A DNA stretch of 64,000 bases, taken from assembly GCA_040756745.1 (NCBI GenBank), contig JBFLYO010000006.1:1-64000 (forward strand), read 5' to 3'. The notes beneath the pieces are model-generated. The model made no database searches. It was given only the letters and a program-made list of their open reading frames with translations, and was not told the DNA's origin. The first letter of the stretch is position 1. Each line of letters opens with the position of its first letter. The DNA comes from JBFLYO01 sp040756745. GTDB lineage: Bacteria > Bacteroidota > Ignavibacteria > UBA10030 > UBA6906. The position numbers and the translations under genes are program-made. Of this stretch, positions 43,539-51,076 are shown in pieces.

Positions 43539-43551
43539 GCGTGCAGCAGGG

Positions 43552-44010
43552 TCACGGTCTTGCCGCGGCCGCGTGGGCACGGGCCAGCGATTGCACCCGT
43601 TGTACCATCCCCATCAATCCCATTCCTTTGCCCATCGAAATGTTCTGGCGGAAGATCCGGGTGACAATGTCGGGGGTTACCGCTGCGACCTGGTCAACCG
43701 GCGTGCCGGAGAGGGTCGCATCAAGGATCGCGGCGAGCGCTTTTGCCGAAACGCCCGAAGGGTTCTCGACGGCGAAGTGGAACTTCAGCGTTCCCTCGGC
43801 GCTCGGCACCGCCCACACGTATGCCTCCGATTCGCAGAATGGGACGCGATGAGATTCCGGATAGGGGCGTTCAGCAATGCCGGAGGGCACGGGCGTAAAC
43901 CTCTTCGCGAAATCGACGAGGAGAGCCACCCGCTCACCCGTGTCGTAGATCCCGTCAAGCGTTGCGAGGAGATGCCGGAGTTTCTCCGGAATGTGGTTGT
44001 CACTGCTCAT
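43552..44010 (-). CDS. sufE: SufE family sulfur acceptor
   Basis: 152 residues. The conserved Cys lies in 'HRVPFCESEAYVWA' (SufE: RVxGCQSxVWL), where it takes persulfide sulfur from a cysteine desulfurase. The second conserved region 'FHFAVENPSGVSAKALAAILDATLSG' and the end 'RQNISMGKGMGLMGMVQRVQSLA' match the family. Its ATG overlaps the stop of the rhodanese gene (ATGA), so the two are translationally coupled: a sulfur-transfer pair without a sufS next door. Confidence 0.9.
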   Translation of the reverse strand: MSSDNHIPEKLRHLLATLDGIYDTGERVALLVDFAKRFTPVPSGIAERPYPESHRVPFCESEAYVWAVPSAEGTLKFHFAVENPSGVSAKALAAILDATLSGTPVDQVAAVTPDIVTRIFRQNISMGKGMGLMGMVQRVQSLARAHAAAARP

Positions 44011-44870
44011 TTCTCGATCGGCACATTGACAAGGTTCCCCCACTCGGTCCAGCTCCCGTCGTAGTTACGCACCTTCTTGTATCCGAGAAGGTAGGTCAGC
44101 ACGAACCAGGTGAGACTGCTTCGTTCCCCGATCCGGCAGTAGGCGATGATTTCCTGGTCGGGTTTGAACCCTCCCTCTTCGGCATAGATCGTCTTCAACT
44201 CATCCGCCGTCTTGAACTCGCCGCTGTCGGGGTGGACCGCCATGCTCCAGGGAATGTTCTTCGCTCCCGGGATGTGGCCCCCGCGCAGCGCGCCTTCATT
44301 CGGGTAGTTGGGCATGTGGAGCCGCTGGCCGGTAAACTCCTCCGGGCTCCGGACGTCGACGAGGGGCTTCTTCCCGGCGAGATGTTTCAGGACGTCGTCG
44401 CGGAAAGCCCTGACGGTTGAGTCGTCCCGCTCCGGCGCGCGGTAGGTGGTGGGAGGGAAATGCGGGACATCCTTCGTCAGTGGCCGCCCCTCTTTCTCCC
44501 ATTTCACCCTCCCGCCGTCCATGACTTTTGCACTCGTGTGGCCGAACAGCTGGAACACCCAGAACGCGTAACACGCCCACCAGTTGCTCTTGTCGCCGTA
44601 GAAGACAACGGTCGTTTCGGGGGCGACGCCGATCCTGGACATCAGACGCTCGAAGCCCGGTTTGGTGATGTAGTCCCGTCGAAGCTGATCGTTGAGGTCG
44701 TTGGTCCAGTCGACGTGCACCGCCCCCGCGACATGGCCCGTGGAATAGAGGAGTATATCCTCATTCGATTCGATGATCCGAACTCCCGGGTCGCTCGCAT
44801 GCTTCTGCACCCAATCCGTGCTCACCAGCGCGTCGGGTCGGGCATAGCCGCGGTCAGTTATTTCGCTCAT
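44007..44870 (-). CDS. Thiosulfate sulfurtransferase, two rhodanese domains
   Basis: 287 residues. The inactive N-terminal rhodanese domain (about 15-140) is followed by the catalytic one (about 160-285) with 'PLVDVRSPEEFTG' and active-site loop CRIGERSS (Cys about 245), a loop typical of thiosulfate rather than 3-mercaptopyruvate sulfurtransferases. 'GALRGGHIPGAKNIPW' is also conserved. CTGGAGGC precedes ATG 44870. Overlaps sufE by 4 bp. Confidence 0.92.
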   Translation of the reverse strand: MSEITDRGYARPDALVSTDWVQKHASDPGVRIIESNEDILLYSTGHVAGAVHVDWTNDLNDQLRRDYITKPGFERLMSRIGVAPETTVVFYGDKSNWWACYAFWVFQLFGHTSAKVMDGGRVKWEKEGRPLTKDVPHFPPTTYRAPERDDSTVRAFRDDVLKHLAGKKPLVDVRSPEEFTGQRLHMPNYPNEGALRGGHIPGAKNIPWSMAVHPDSGEFKTADELKTIYAEEGGFKPDQEIIAYCRIGERSSLTWFVLTYLLGYKKVRNYDGSWTEWGNLVNVPIEK

Positions 44871-45027
44871 GGTGTGCCTCCAGAGGGTTTGAATTATGCA
44901 ACACCGGGAGATATCCGACGGTTCCGGTCGGGTATCCCCATAAGGTGGGCAACGGCACCTGCGGAGTTGACTTTATGGAAGGGAATTCAAAACTTAGGTT
45001 TCATTGAATCAGCTCCCAGACTGCCCG

Positions 45028-45765
45028 ATGCCCCCTTTGAATAAGTATGGCATTGACTACCGGTTTACTCTTCCTGATGGCTCCGTGGAACGGATCAGCC
45101 TGGAGCTTGACCGTGAGACGCTGCAACTGACGGGGAATGAGCCGGCGGTCCGCCCGGAATGGGCAAAGCTCGATTTTCATCAGTGTCCGAACTGCCCTCT
45201 GCGCCCGGAGGAGCATCCCTACTGCCCGCTTGCCGTTAATCTGGTCCGCCTCGTCGAGATCTTTGACGGCCTTCTCTCGCATGACACTATTAAACTCGAG
45301 GTGGTCACCGAGGAGCGGACGATAACGCAGGCCGCCAGTGCCCAGCGCGGCATCAGCTCCCTCATGGGACTGGTCATTGCGACCAGCGGCTGCCCTCACG
45401 CAGCGTACCTTCGTCCGATGGCGAGGTTTCACCTGCCGCTTGCCAGCAAAGACGAGACGACCTACCGCGCCACGTCGATGTATCTGCTCGCCCAGTATTT
45501 TCTGAAGAAGGGAGGGGCGGAGGCCGATCTCGAGCTCGACGGTCTGGCCCGGATCTACCGGGAGCTCGGCACCGTGAACAGCGCCATCGCGGAACGGCTC
45601 AGGGCGGCAACGACGTCGGATTCATCCGTCAATGCGATCATCGTCCTCGACGTCTATGCGAAGACCGTCGAGATGGTCATAGAAGAGTCCCTGGAACGGA
45701 TCAAGAATCTGTTCGACCCCTATTTCACCGGCGAACGGCTCACACGCCCCGCCTCCGGCGCATGA
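45028..45765 (+). CDS. Conserved hypothetical protein with N-terminal Cys cluster
   Basis: 245 residues, not recognised with confidence; it may belong to a family listed as DUF6901 (recalled, unsure). The N-terminal part 'NKYGIDYRFTLPDGSVERISLELDRETL' is a small beta domain. 'FHQCPNCPLRPEEHPYCPLAVNL' carries three to four cysteines (CxxC-x8-C) that could bind a metal. The remainder is helical ('ISSLMGLVIATSGCPHAAYLRPMARFHLPLA', then 'YLLAQYFLKKGG...'). No membrane segment. Its stop overlaps the ppa start (ATGA), so it is coupled to pyrophosphatase. Confidence 0.65.
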   Translation: MPPLNKYGIDYRFTLPDGSVERISLELDRETLQLTGNEPAVRPEWAKLDFHQCPNCPLRPEEHPYCPLAVNLVRLVEIFDGLLSHDTIKLEVVTEERTITQAASAQRGISSLMGLVIATSGCPHAAYLRPMARFHLPLASKDETTYRATSMYLLAQYFLKKGGAEADLELDGLARIYRELGTVNSAIAERLRAATTSDSSVNAIIVLDVYAKTVEMVIEESLERIKNLFDPYFTGERLTRPASGA

Positions 45766-46373
45766 CGTTCCCCAAACCCTTCTACCGCTGGCGGCCGCAT
45801 CCCTGGCACGGCCTCGAGATTGGCTCAGACCCGCCCCGTATTGTCAACGCGTTCATCGAGATCACGCCGTTCGACCAGATAAAGTACGAGGCGGACAAGA
45901 CCACGGGGTACCTGCGTGTCGACCGCCCTCAACGCACGTCGTCCCTTCCCCCGTCGCTCTACGGGTTCATCCCGCGGACATTCTGCGCTCAGCGCGTCGG
46001 GATGCTCTCGCCGACGACCAGAAAGGGAGACGGCGACCCGCTCGACATCTGTGTGCTGAGCGAGCGTCCCATCAACCGGTCCGAGGTGATTCTGAGCGCC
46101 AGGGTGATCGGCGGCATTCACATGGTGGACCACGGCGAAGCGGACGACAAGATCATCGCGGTCCTGCAGAACGACGCGGTCTGGGGAAACGCCGCGGATA
46201 TCAGCGCGATCCCGGAAGTGATGGTCGAACGTCTGCGTCACTACTTTGCGACGTACAAGCTAGTTCCGGGGCAGGAGTCGCTGGTGCAGGTGGTGAACGT
46301 GTACGACTGTGACCATGCACAGAAAGTGGTGGAGGCGGCGATTGAGGATTACGAAGAACACTTTGGCAAATAG
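45762..46373 (+). CDS. ppa: Inorganic pyrophosphatase, family I
   Basis: 203 residues. The catalytic acidic motif is 'GDGDPLDICVL' (D-x-D-P-x-D), preceded by 'YEADKTTGYLRVDR' and 'YGFIPRTFCAQ' and followed by 'MVDHGEADDKIIAV'. It hydrolyses pyrophosphate to phosphate using Mg2+. Start ATG 45762 overlaps the upstream gene (ATGA). Confidence 0.93.
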   Translation: MTFPKPFYRWRPHPWHGLEIGSDPPRIVNAFIEITPFDQIKYEADKTTGYLRVDRPQRTSSLPPSLYGFIPRTFCAQRVGMLSPTTRKGDGDPLDICVLSERPINRSEVILSARVIGGIHMVDHGEADDKIIAVLQNDAVWGNAADISAIPEVMVERLRHYFATYKLVPGQESLVQVVNVYDCDHAQKVVEAAIEDYEEHFGK

Positions 46374-46456
46374 AGTTATGAGTTAAGGGTTATGAATGAT
46401 GAGTGAAGAGTTGGTGAGAAACAAGAGTTTAGAGGAGAGAGTAGAGAGAAGAGAGG
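46373..46456. repeat. Low-complexity island after ppa
   Basis: GAGTTATGAGTTAAGG-like words run into GAGAGAGTAGAGAGAAGAGAG, the GAGAGAA type also seen at 26367 and 47666. No coding sequence. Confidence 0.55.
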
Positions 46457-46508
46457 GGCAGGTTTTTTTTGCCTCGAGCGTTAGACTTATCCCTCTTAGC
46501 ATATTGGC

Positions 46509-46537
46509 TTGACATCCGATTTTCCCGTGACTATATT
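46509..46537 (+). promoter_or_regulatory. Promoter TTGACA-N17-TATATT for tRNA-Val and pyr leader
   Basis: Consensus TTGACA (46509-46514) and TATATT (46532-46537), 17 bp apart; the start near 46544 is 5 nt before the mature tRNA. No second promoter is seen before pyrR. Confidence 0.85.
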
Positions 46538-46548
46538 GTAATGATTCC

Positions 46549-46623
46549 GGACGCTTAGCTCAGTTGGTTCAGAGCGTACGCCTCACACGCGTAAGGTCGC
46601 TGGTTCGACCCCAGCAGCGTCCA
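46549..46623 (+). tRNA. tRNA-Val (anticodon CAC)
   Basis: Acceptor GGACGCT pairs with AGCGTCC, the anticodon stem is TACGC/GCGTA around loop CTCACAC (anticodon CAC, codon GTG), and the T arm is GCTGG-TTCGACC-CCAGC. CCA is not encoded. The PyrR-like element begins 20 nt after the 3' end. Confidence 0.95.
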
Positions 46624-46642
46624 CGCAGCAATCGATCCTCCA

Positions 46643-46774
46643 CCCTTTAAGCGGGCCCCGAGAGACCCCAAGGCCAGGGAGACATGAAAGAGCCACTCGC
46701 TTCAGGTGTAGCCGTCAGCGCGTCGTCGCTGACGAAAAAGCCTCCGTTCCTTGTTCGAGGGACGGAGGCTTTTT
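46643..46774 (+). promoter_or_regulatory. Candidate PyrR-binding attenuator leader of the pyr operon
   Basis: 46644-46673 reads CCTTTAA...GGGCCCCGAGAGACCCC...AAGG. A CCTT/AAGG base and a GG-CC stem present a CCCCGAGAGACC loop, close to the published PyrR consensus CCNGNGAGGY. A hairpin CGTCAGCG/CGCTGACG (46713-46734) and a strong terminator (46735-46774) follow, then pyrR. The layout fits UMP-PyrR attenuation; the antiterminator pairing was not identified. Confidence 0.62.
46735..46774. terminator. Strong hairpin terminator (attenuator) before pyrR
   Basis: AAAAAGCCTCCGTTCCT and AGGGACGGAGGCTTTTT form a 17-bp stem with an A tract before and a T tract after, so it can stop transcription from either side. 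It is both the tRNA-Val terminator and the putative pyr attenuator. Confidence 0.9.
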
Positions 46775-46794
46775 CTTTGAGTGCGGAGGGCGGA

Positions 46795-46831
46795 TTGCGG
46801 AATACATTATTGGGCTCGCCCAATTCCGCAA
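46795..46831. repeat. Palindromic element with ATTGCGGA arms
   Basis: TTGCGGAA (46795-46802) pairs with TTCCGCAA (46824-46831), and an inner ATTGGGC/GCCCAAT hairpin (46809-46824) overlaps it. Same arm sequence as at 6423-6442. Confidence 0.65.
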
Positions 46832-46901
46832 TTCGCATTCCGCAGTCCGAAATGTTGAAACCCCAAACCTCAAGTCCCAAATACGATAGAACCTGAGTCA
46901 C

Positions 46902-47447
46902 ATGAGAAAGCTTAAAGCGCAGATCATCGACGACGCCGGGTTCGAGCGCACGATCACCCGCCTGGCGCATGAGATCCTTGAGAAGAACCGGGGCGCCTCG
47001 ACCATCGTCATCGTCGGCATCCGGACTCGTGGAGAATTCATCGCGCGGCGGATCGCCGCAAAGATCGGGGAGGTCGAGGGAATTGCCGTTCCGATCGGTT
47101 CGCTCGATATAACGCTCTATCGCGACGACCTGCTCGGGAAGCTTGAACAGCCGCAGCTGAAAGGAACGGACATCATTTTCGACCTGAACGATAAAGACGT
47201 GATCCTGATCGATGATGTCCTGTTCACCGGCCGGACGATCCGCGCGGCGCTCGATGAGCTGATCGACCTCGGACGCCCCCGCTCGATTCAGCTCGCCGTG
47301 TTGATCGACCGCGGCCACCGCCAGCTCCCTATCCGCGCCGATTTTGTGGGGAAAAATGTACCCACAAGCTCGAGCGAGTCGATACGAGTGCATGTCAAGG
47401 AGGTGGACGGCGAGGATGCTGTGCTGTTGATGCATCCGGAGGTCTAG
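46902..47447 (+). CDS. pyrR: Bifunctional pyr operon regulator / uracil phosphoribosyltransferase
   Basis: 181 residues. The PRPP loop 'DVILIDDVLFTGRTIRAALD' (about 101-120) and 'VGIRTRGEFIARRIA', 'GSLDITLYRDDL' are PyrR-specific; the last segment contributes to RNA binding. It binds pyr mRNA in the presence of UMP and also converts uracil to UMP. The downstream pyrB and pyrC genes and the upstream PyrR-like RNA element fit an autoregulated operon. Confidence 0.95.
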   Translation: MRKLKAQIIDDAGFERTITRLAHEILEKNRGASTIVIVGIRTRGEFIARRIAAKIGEVEGIAVPIGSLDITLYRDDLLGKLEQPQLKGTDIIFDLNDKDVILIDDVLFTGRTIRAALDELIDLGRPRSIQLAVLIDRGHRQLPIRADFVGKNVPTSSSESIRVHVKEVDGEDAVLLMHPEV

Positions 47448-47450
47448 GAT

Positions 47451-47545
47451 GAAACGGGGAGTAGGGGGAAGGGGGAAGGGGGTAGGGGGGTAGGGGGGTA
47501 GGGGGGTAGGGGGGTAGGGCGGTAAGGAGGTAGAGGGGACGAGGG
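47451..47545. repeat. G-rich GGGGGGTA tandem island
   Basis: Four to five consecutive GGGGGGTA units (about 47480-47517) inside a longer GGGGGAA/GGTAAGG/GGGGAC tract, located between pyrR and pyrB. Several runs of four or more G at regular spacing make G-quadruplex formation likely on the coding strand. Confidence 0.8.
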
Positions 47546-47580
47546 GACAGGGGGATAAAAGCTTCTGTGAATCAATAGCC

Positions 47581-47707
47581 AATGAATGCGGAATGCGGAT
47601 ATCGGATTGCGGACCTGGACCCTTCTTTCACCCCACTCCGCACTCCGCAATCCCCAATCCAAATTGCGAATTCTCTCTTCTCTCTTATTTCATCTCTCTA
47701 CTCTACA
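47581..47707. repeat. Palindromic element and pyrimidine tract before pyrB
   Basis: GATTGCGGA (about 47605) and TCCGCAATC (about 47646) are 9-bp inverted arms of the ATTGCGGA family. A CTCTCTTCTCTC tract (47672-47705) runs up to the pyrB ATG, which therefore has no SD. Confidence 0.65.
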
Positions 47708-47708
47708 T

Positions 47709-48629
47709 ATGCCATTACGCAGTAAGCACCTGCTGGGCCTCGACGGCATGAGCCGCGAGGATATTCAGTTGATCCTTGATACGGCGGTCTCGTTCAGGGA
47801 AGTCCTGGAGCGGCCGATCAAGAAGGTTCCCCCGCTGACGGGGAAGACCGTTGCGAACATGTTCTTCGAGAACTCGACGCGGACGCGGCTCTCATTCGAG
47901 CTTGCTGAACGGCGACTGTCGGCCGACGTGCTCGGCTTCCAGGCGACCGGATCGAGTGTCAGCAAAGGGGAGACGCTGAAAGACACGGCGCGCAACATCG
48001 AGGCGATGAAAGTCGATATGGTGGTCATGCGCCACTCCGCCGCCGGCGCGCCGCACTACCTCGCGCAGGTCATCGATGCGAACGTGATCAATGCCGGGGA
48101 CGGCGGTCATGAGCACCCCACGCAGGGCCTGCTCGACATGTACACCATTCGGGAAAAACTGGGACGGCTCGAAGGGCTGCATGTCTGCATTGTCGGCGAC
48201 ATCGCCCACAGCCGCGTGGCGAGGTCCAATATCTTCGGATTGCGGACAATGGGAGCCAGGGTGTCGGTGTGTGGCCCCGCGACGATGATGCCCCGCGAGA
48301 TCGAGAAGATGGGGGTGGAAGTGCATCACCACATCGACGACGTCCTGCCCACAGTGGACGTCCTCAACGTGCTCAGGATCCAACTCGAACGGGACGCCGG
48401 CCGGCTTTTTCCGTCAATCCGCGAGTATCACAACACCTACGGCATCACCCGCCAGCGCCTTGAGAAGGCCGGTCGTACGATCACGATCCTCCATCCTGGG
48501 CCGATCAACAGGGATGTCGAAATCTCCGCGGACGTCGCCGACGGCGAACACTCGGTCATCCTCCAGCAGGTACTCAACGGCGTTGCCGTTCGGATGGCTG
48601 TGCTCTATCTCCTCTCAACCAGAAACTGA
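47709..48629 (+). CDS. pyrB: Aspartate carbamoyltransferase catalytic subunit
   Basis: 306 residues, condensing carbamoyl phosphate and aspartate. The carbamoyl-phosphate loop is 'FFENSTRTRLSFELA' (about 55-69); 'HPTQGLLDMYTI', 'IVGDIAHSRVARSN' and 'HPGPINRDVEI' are all conserved. No pyrI follows, and the next gene is pyrC, consistent with the PyrR/PyrB/PyrC type of bacteria. ATG 47709 opens the conserved N-terminus; the upstream in-frame codons are repeat sequence. Confidence 0.96.
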   Translation: MPLRSKHLLGLDGMSREDIQLILDTAVSFREVLERPIKKVPPLTGKTVANMFFENSTRTRLSFELAERRLSADVLGFQATGSSVSKGETLKDTARNIEAMKVDMVVMRHSAAGAPHYLAQVIDANVINAGDGGHEHPTQGLLDMYTIREKLGRLEGLHVCIVGDIAHSRVARSNIFGLRTMGARVSVCGPATMMPREIEKMGVEVHHHIDDVLPTVDVLNVLRIQLERDAGRLFPSIREYHNTYGITRQRLEKAGRTITILHPGPINRDVEISADVADGEHSVILQQVLNGVAVRMAVLYLLSTRN

Positions 48630-48649
48630 ATCACTCGGATACGACTCGC

Positions 48650-49927
48650 ATGCAACTCCTTCTGAAAAACGGACGTCTGATCGATCCTCTCACCCGGCGG
48701 GATGAAGAGGTGGATATGCATATCGTCGACGGCGTCATCTCGCGTATCACCCGCGGCCTCACTCTGCCTTCTGCGCAAGTCATCGATCTGAAAGGAAAGG
48801 TATTTGCGCCTGGGCTGATGGATATGCATGTTCATCTGCGCGAGCCGGGATTTGAGTACAAGGAGACTATCCTCACAGGGGTAACAGCAGCCGCCGCGGG
48901 CGGATTTACCGCGGTCTGCTGCATGCCCAACACCAACCCTCCGATCGACGATGAGTCCGTGATCCGCTTCATCCAGGCCAGAGCAAAGACCGCGCTCAAC
49001 GGACTGGTAGACGTGTATCCTGCCGGGACGGTAACGAAGGAGCGGAAGGGGGAGCACCTGGCTCCGCTTGCGGAGCTTGCCGCCGCCGGGGCGGTCGCAT
49101 TCACCGACGACGGAGATCCCGTCCATGATCCCGAGATCATGCGGCGGGCGCTCGAATATGCGGCCATGTACGGGCATCCGGTGATCCAGCATGCCCAGGA
49201 CATTCCGATGACGCGGGGCGGTTCGATGAATGAAGGGTATGTCTCGACCCTGCTCGGGATCCCTCCCATGCCTCCAGCCGCAGAAGAGATCGTCGTGGCG
49301 CGCGACATCCTCCTCGCCGGCTATACCGGCGGAGAATACCACGTCGCTCACCTGAGCACCGCGGGTGCCGCGGAGCTGGTCCGCCAGGCCCAGGCACGGG
49401 GCATCAACGTCACCTGCGAAGTGACCCCGCATCATTTCACCCTCACCGACGAAGCCGTTCGGTCGTTCGATACAAACACAAAGATGAACCCCCCCCTTCG
49501 TACGCGGGACGATGTGGAGGCCATGAAGAGGGGGCTCAAAGACGGCACGATCGCCGTGATCGCCTCGGACCATGCCCCTCATTCATTTGATGAGAAGCAG
49601 GTAGAGTACCAGTCGGCTCCCTTCGGTATCATCGGCCTTGAGACGACCGTCGGTCTTGTGCTCACCGAACTCGTCGCGACGGGCGTGCTCACCCTCTCTC
49701 AGATGATCGAAAAGCTTTCTTCCAACCCGCGGCGCATCCTCCACCTCCCGCCGATCAACATCGCGGAGGGCCAGAAGGCTAACCTGACGATCTTCGACCC
49801 GGCGCTGCAGTGGGTGGTGGACCCCTCCTCGTTCCGGTCGATGTCGCGCAATACTCCCTTCGGCGGAAAAACCCTCACGGGGAAAGCGATCGGCGTGATA
49901 AATAACGGCGAGGTATTCTGGGCGTAG
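48650..49927 (+). CDS. pyrC: Dihydroorotase
   Basis: 425 residues, class I dihydroorotase closing N-carbamoyl-aspartate to dihydroorotate. The zinc motif is 'DMHVHLREPG' (about 59-68), followed by 'CCMPNTNP', 'FTDDGDPV', 'HAQDIPMTRGG' and 'IASDHAPHS', with the metal-ligand His and Asp residues in place. Located 20 bp after pyrB, in the same operon. A terminator lies downstream at 50002. Confidence 0.95.
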   Translation: MQLLLKNGRLIDPLTRRDEEVDMHIVDGVISRITRGLTLPSAQVIDLKGKVFAPGLMDMHVHLREPGFEYKETILTGVTAAAAGGFTAVCCMPNTNPPIDDESVIRFIQARAKTALNGLVDVYPAGTVTKERKGEHLAPLAELAAAGAVAFTDDGDPVHDPEIMRRALEYAAMYGHPVIQHAQDIPMTRGGSMNEGYVSTLLGIPPMPPAAEEIVVARDILLAGYTGGEYHVAHLSTAGAAELVRQAQARGINVTCEVTPHHFTLTDEAVRSFDTNTKMNPPLRTRDDVEAMKRGLKDGTIAVIASDHAPHSFDEKQVEYQSAPFGIIGLETTVGLVLTELVATGVLTLSQMIEKLSSNPRRILHLPPINIAEGQKANLTIFDPALQWVVDPSSFRSMSRNTPFGGKTLTGKAIGVINNGEVFWA

Positions 49928-50001
49928 CTGGTGTGCTGCGTCCAGCAATCTGTACACCGCATATCATTCAGGACAGAACCGCAGTTTCTGCATCACCACA
50001 T

Positions 50002-50027
50002 GGCCCCAATTGGGGCCTTTCTTGTTC
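50002..50027 (+). terminator. Terminator after pyrC
   Basis: A 16-bp perfect palindrome GGCCCCAATTGGGGCC (50002-50017) followed by TTTCTTGTTCTTT. Confidence 0.75.
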
Positions 50028-50035
50028 TTTCCGTC

Positions 50036-50051
50036 TGGCACGTCATTTGAC
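50036..50051 (+). promoter_or_regulatory. Possible sigma-54-type promoter
   Basis: TGGCACG-N4-TTGAC has -24/-12 geometry with a mismatch at the -12 C. It lies 40 bp before the lipoprotein ATG, which has CAGGAGACG as SD. Confidence 0.33.
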
Positions 50052-50089
50052 CTTCCCCTCTGCAGAAGCACGCAGAACAGGAGACGACA

Positions 50090-50893
50090 ATGAAGACTTC
50101 CATCATCATCGTAGTCATCGCAGCGGCGGCACTTTCCGGATGTCATCGGGGATTGTTCGAGCCCGACATTACTCCCCCATCACCTCCGACCGGCCTCAGG
50201 ACCGCGACGGGTGATAATTTCATTGAGCTCTTCTGGAACGAGAACCGAGAGTCCGACGTTGCCGGCTATAACGTCTACGTGAGTTCCTCCTACAACGGGC
50301 GGTACGAGCTGATCGGATCGACCGGGGAAGCGTATTTCAACGATGTGAACGCGGTCAACGGCAACACCTACTACTATGCGGTGACGGCGTACGATTTCGA
50401 CGGGAACGAAAGCGGGCTCAGCAAGGACGTCGCGTATGACATACCACGGCCCGAGGGCTACGGGGTCATCCTGAACGACTTCCGGACTGCGCCGGGCTAC
50501 GCGGGATACGATTTCTCGCGTTACGTGGTCGTTCCGTTCGACGACCAGACGAGCGACATGTGGTATGAGTACTACGACGGTGAGTATTACATGGACGTCC
50601 GGACTGACACCGACATACAAGATATGGGACCGACCAATTCGATCCTTGAGGTCGGTACTGCTCCATCCTCCGGCTGGTCGCCCACGCATGATGTGCGGCT
50701 GCTCGCCGGCCATACGTATGTCGTGTGGACGTACGATGATCACTATGCGAAGTTCCGCGTGTCCGCGATGTCCCCGGGCCGCGTGACGTTCGACTGGGCA
50801 TATCAGCTGCAGAAATCCAACCCCCTGTTGAAGCGGCCCGTGGTGGGCGGTGCCGCCTCCCGGCCGGCGATCGAACCCCGACAGGGCAACTGA
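50090..50893 (+). CDS. FnIII-domain lipoprotein with shared C-terminal module
   Basis: 267 residues. Lipoprotein signal with lipobox LSGC (IIIVVIAAAALSGC). A fibronectin type III domain (about 28-125) is recognised by 'PPSPPTGLRTATGDNFIELFWNENRESDVAGYNVYVS' and 'YYYAVTAYDFDGNESGLS'. The rest (about 130-245) has no known family but matches the end of the next protein: 'YYMDVRTDTDIQDMG' and 'AGHTYVVWTYDDHYAKFRVSA...RVTFDWAYQ'. Probably a surface-attached protein; function unknown. Confidence 0.82.
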   Translation: MKTSIIIVVIAAAALSGCHRGLFEPDITPPSPPTGLRTATGDNFIELFWNENRESDVAGYNVYVSSSYNGRYELIGSTGEAYFNDVNAVNGNTYYYAVTAYDFDGNESGLSKDVAYDIPRPEGYGVILNDFRTAPGYAGYDFSRYVVVPFDDQTSDMWYEYYDGEYYMDVRTDTDIQDMGPTNSILEVGTAPSSGWSPTHDVRLLAGHTYVVWTYDDHYAKFRVSAMSPGRVTFDWAYQLQKSNPLLKRPVVGGAASRPAIEPRQGN

Positions 50894-51076
50894 GGGGTTC
50901 TGTGTGGAACCGTGCCCGAGGGTGATGTGGTGGGTCGGTGGTCGGGCACGGGGCATCAATGGAGACGGAGTGCCGCTTGCCCGGTTTCGATGGTGGCCGG
51001 GCGGCGGCGCCTCTCCATTGTCTCTACGAATGTGTTGTCGTCAGCTTCTCCCAGGCATCCGGAGGAATATCGTGCC

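Noticed and set aside
44967..44995. Promoter TTGACT-N17-AAACTT before the Cys-cluster gene
   Set aside because: The -35 is good but the -10 matches poorly, unlike the other promoters in the window.
46684..46896. A 70-codon leader ORF before pyrR with an AGGGAG ribosome binding site
   Set aside because: It runs through the terminator hairpin and the palindromic repeat and has no protein-like composition. A short translated leader cannot be excluded, but I would not annotate it.
47451..47545. CRISPR array or telomere-like end
   Set aside because: The 8-nt units have no spacers, no cas genes are present, and both sides continue into one operon.
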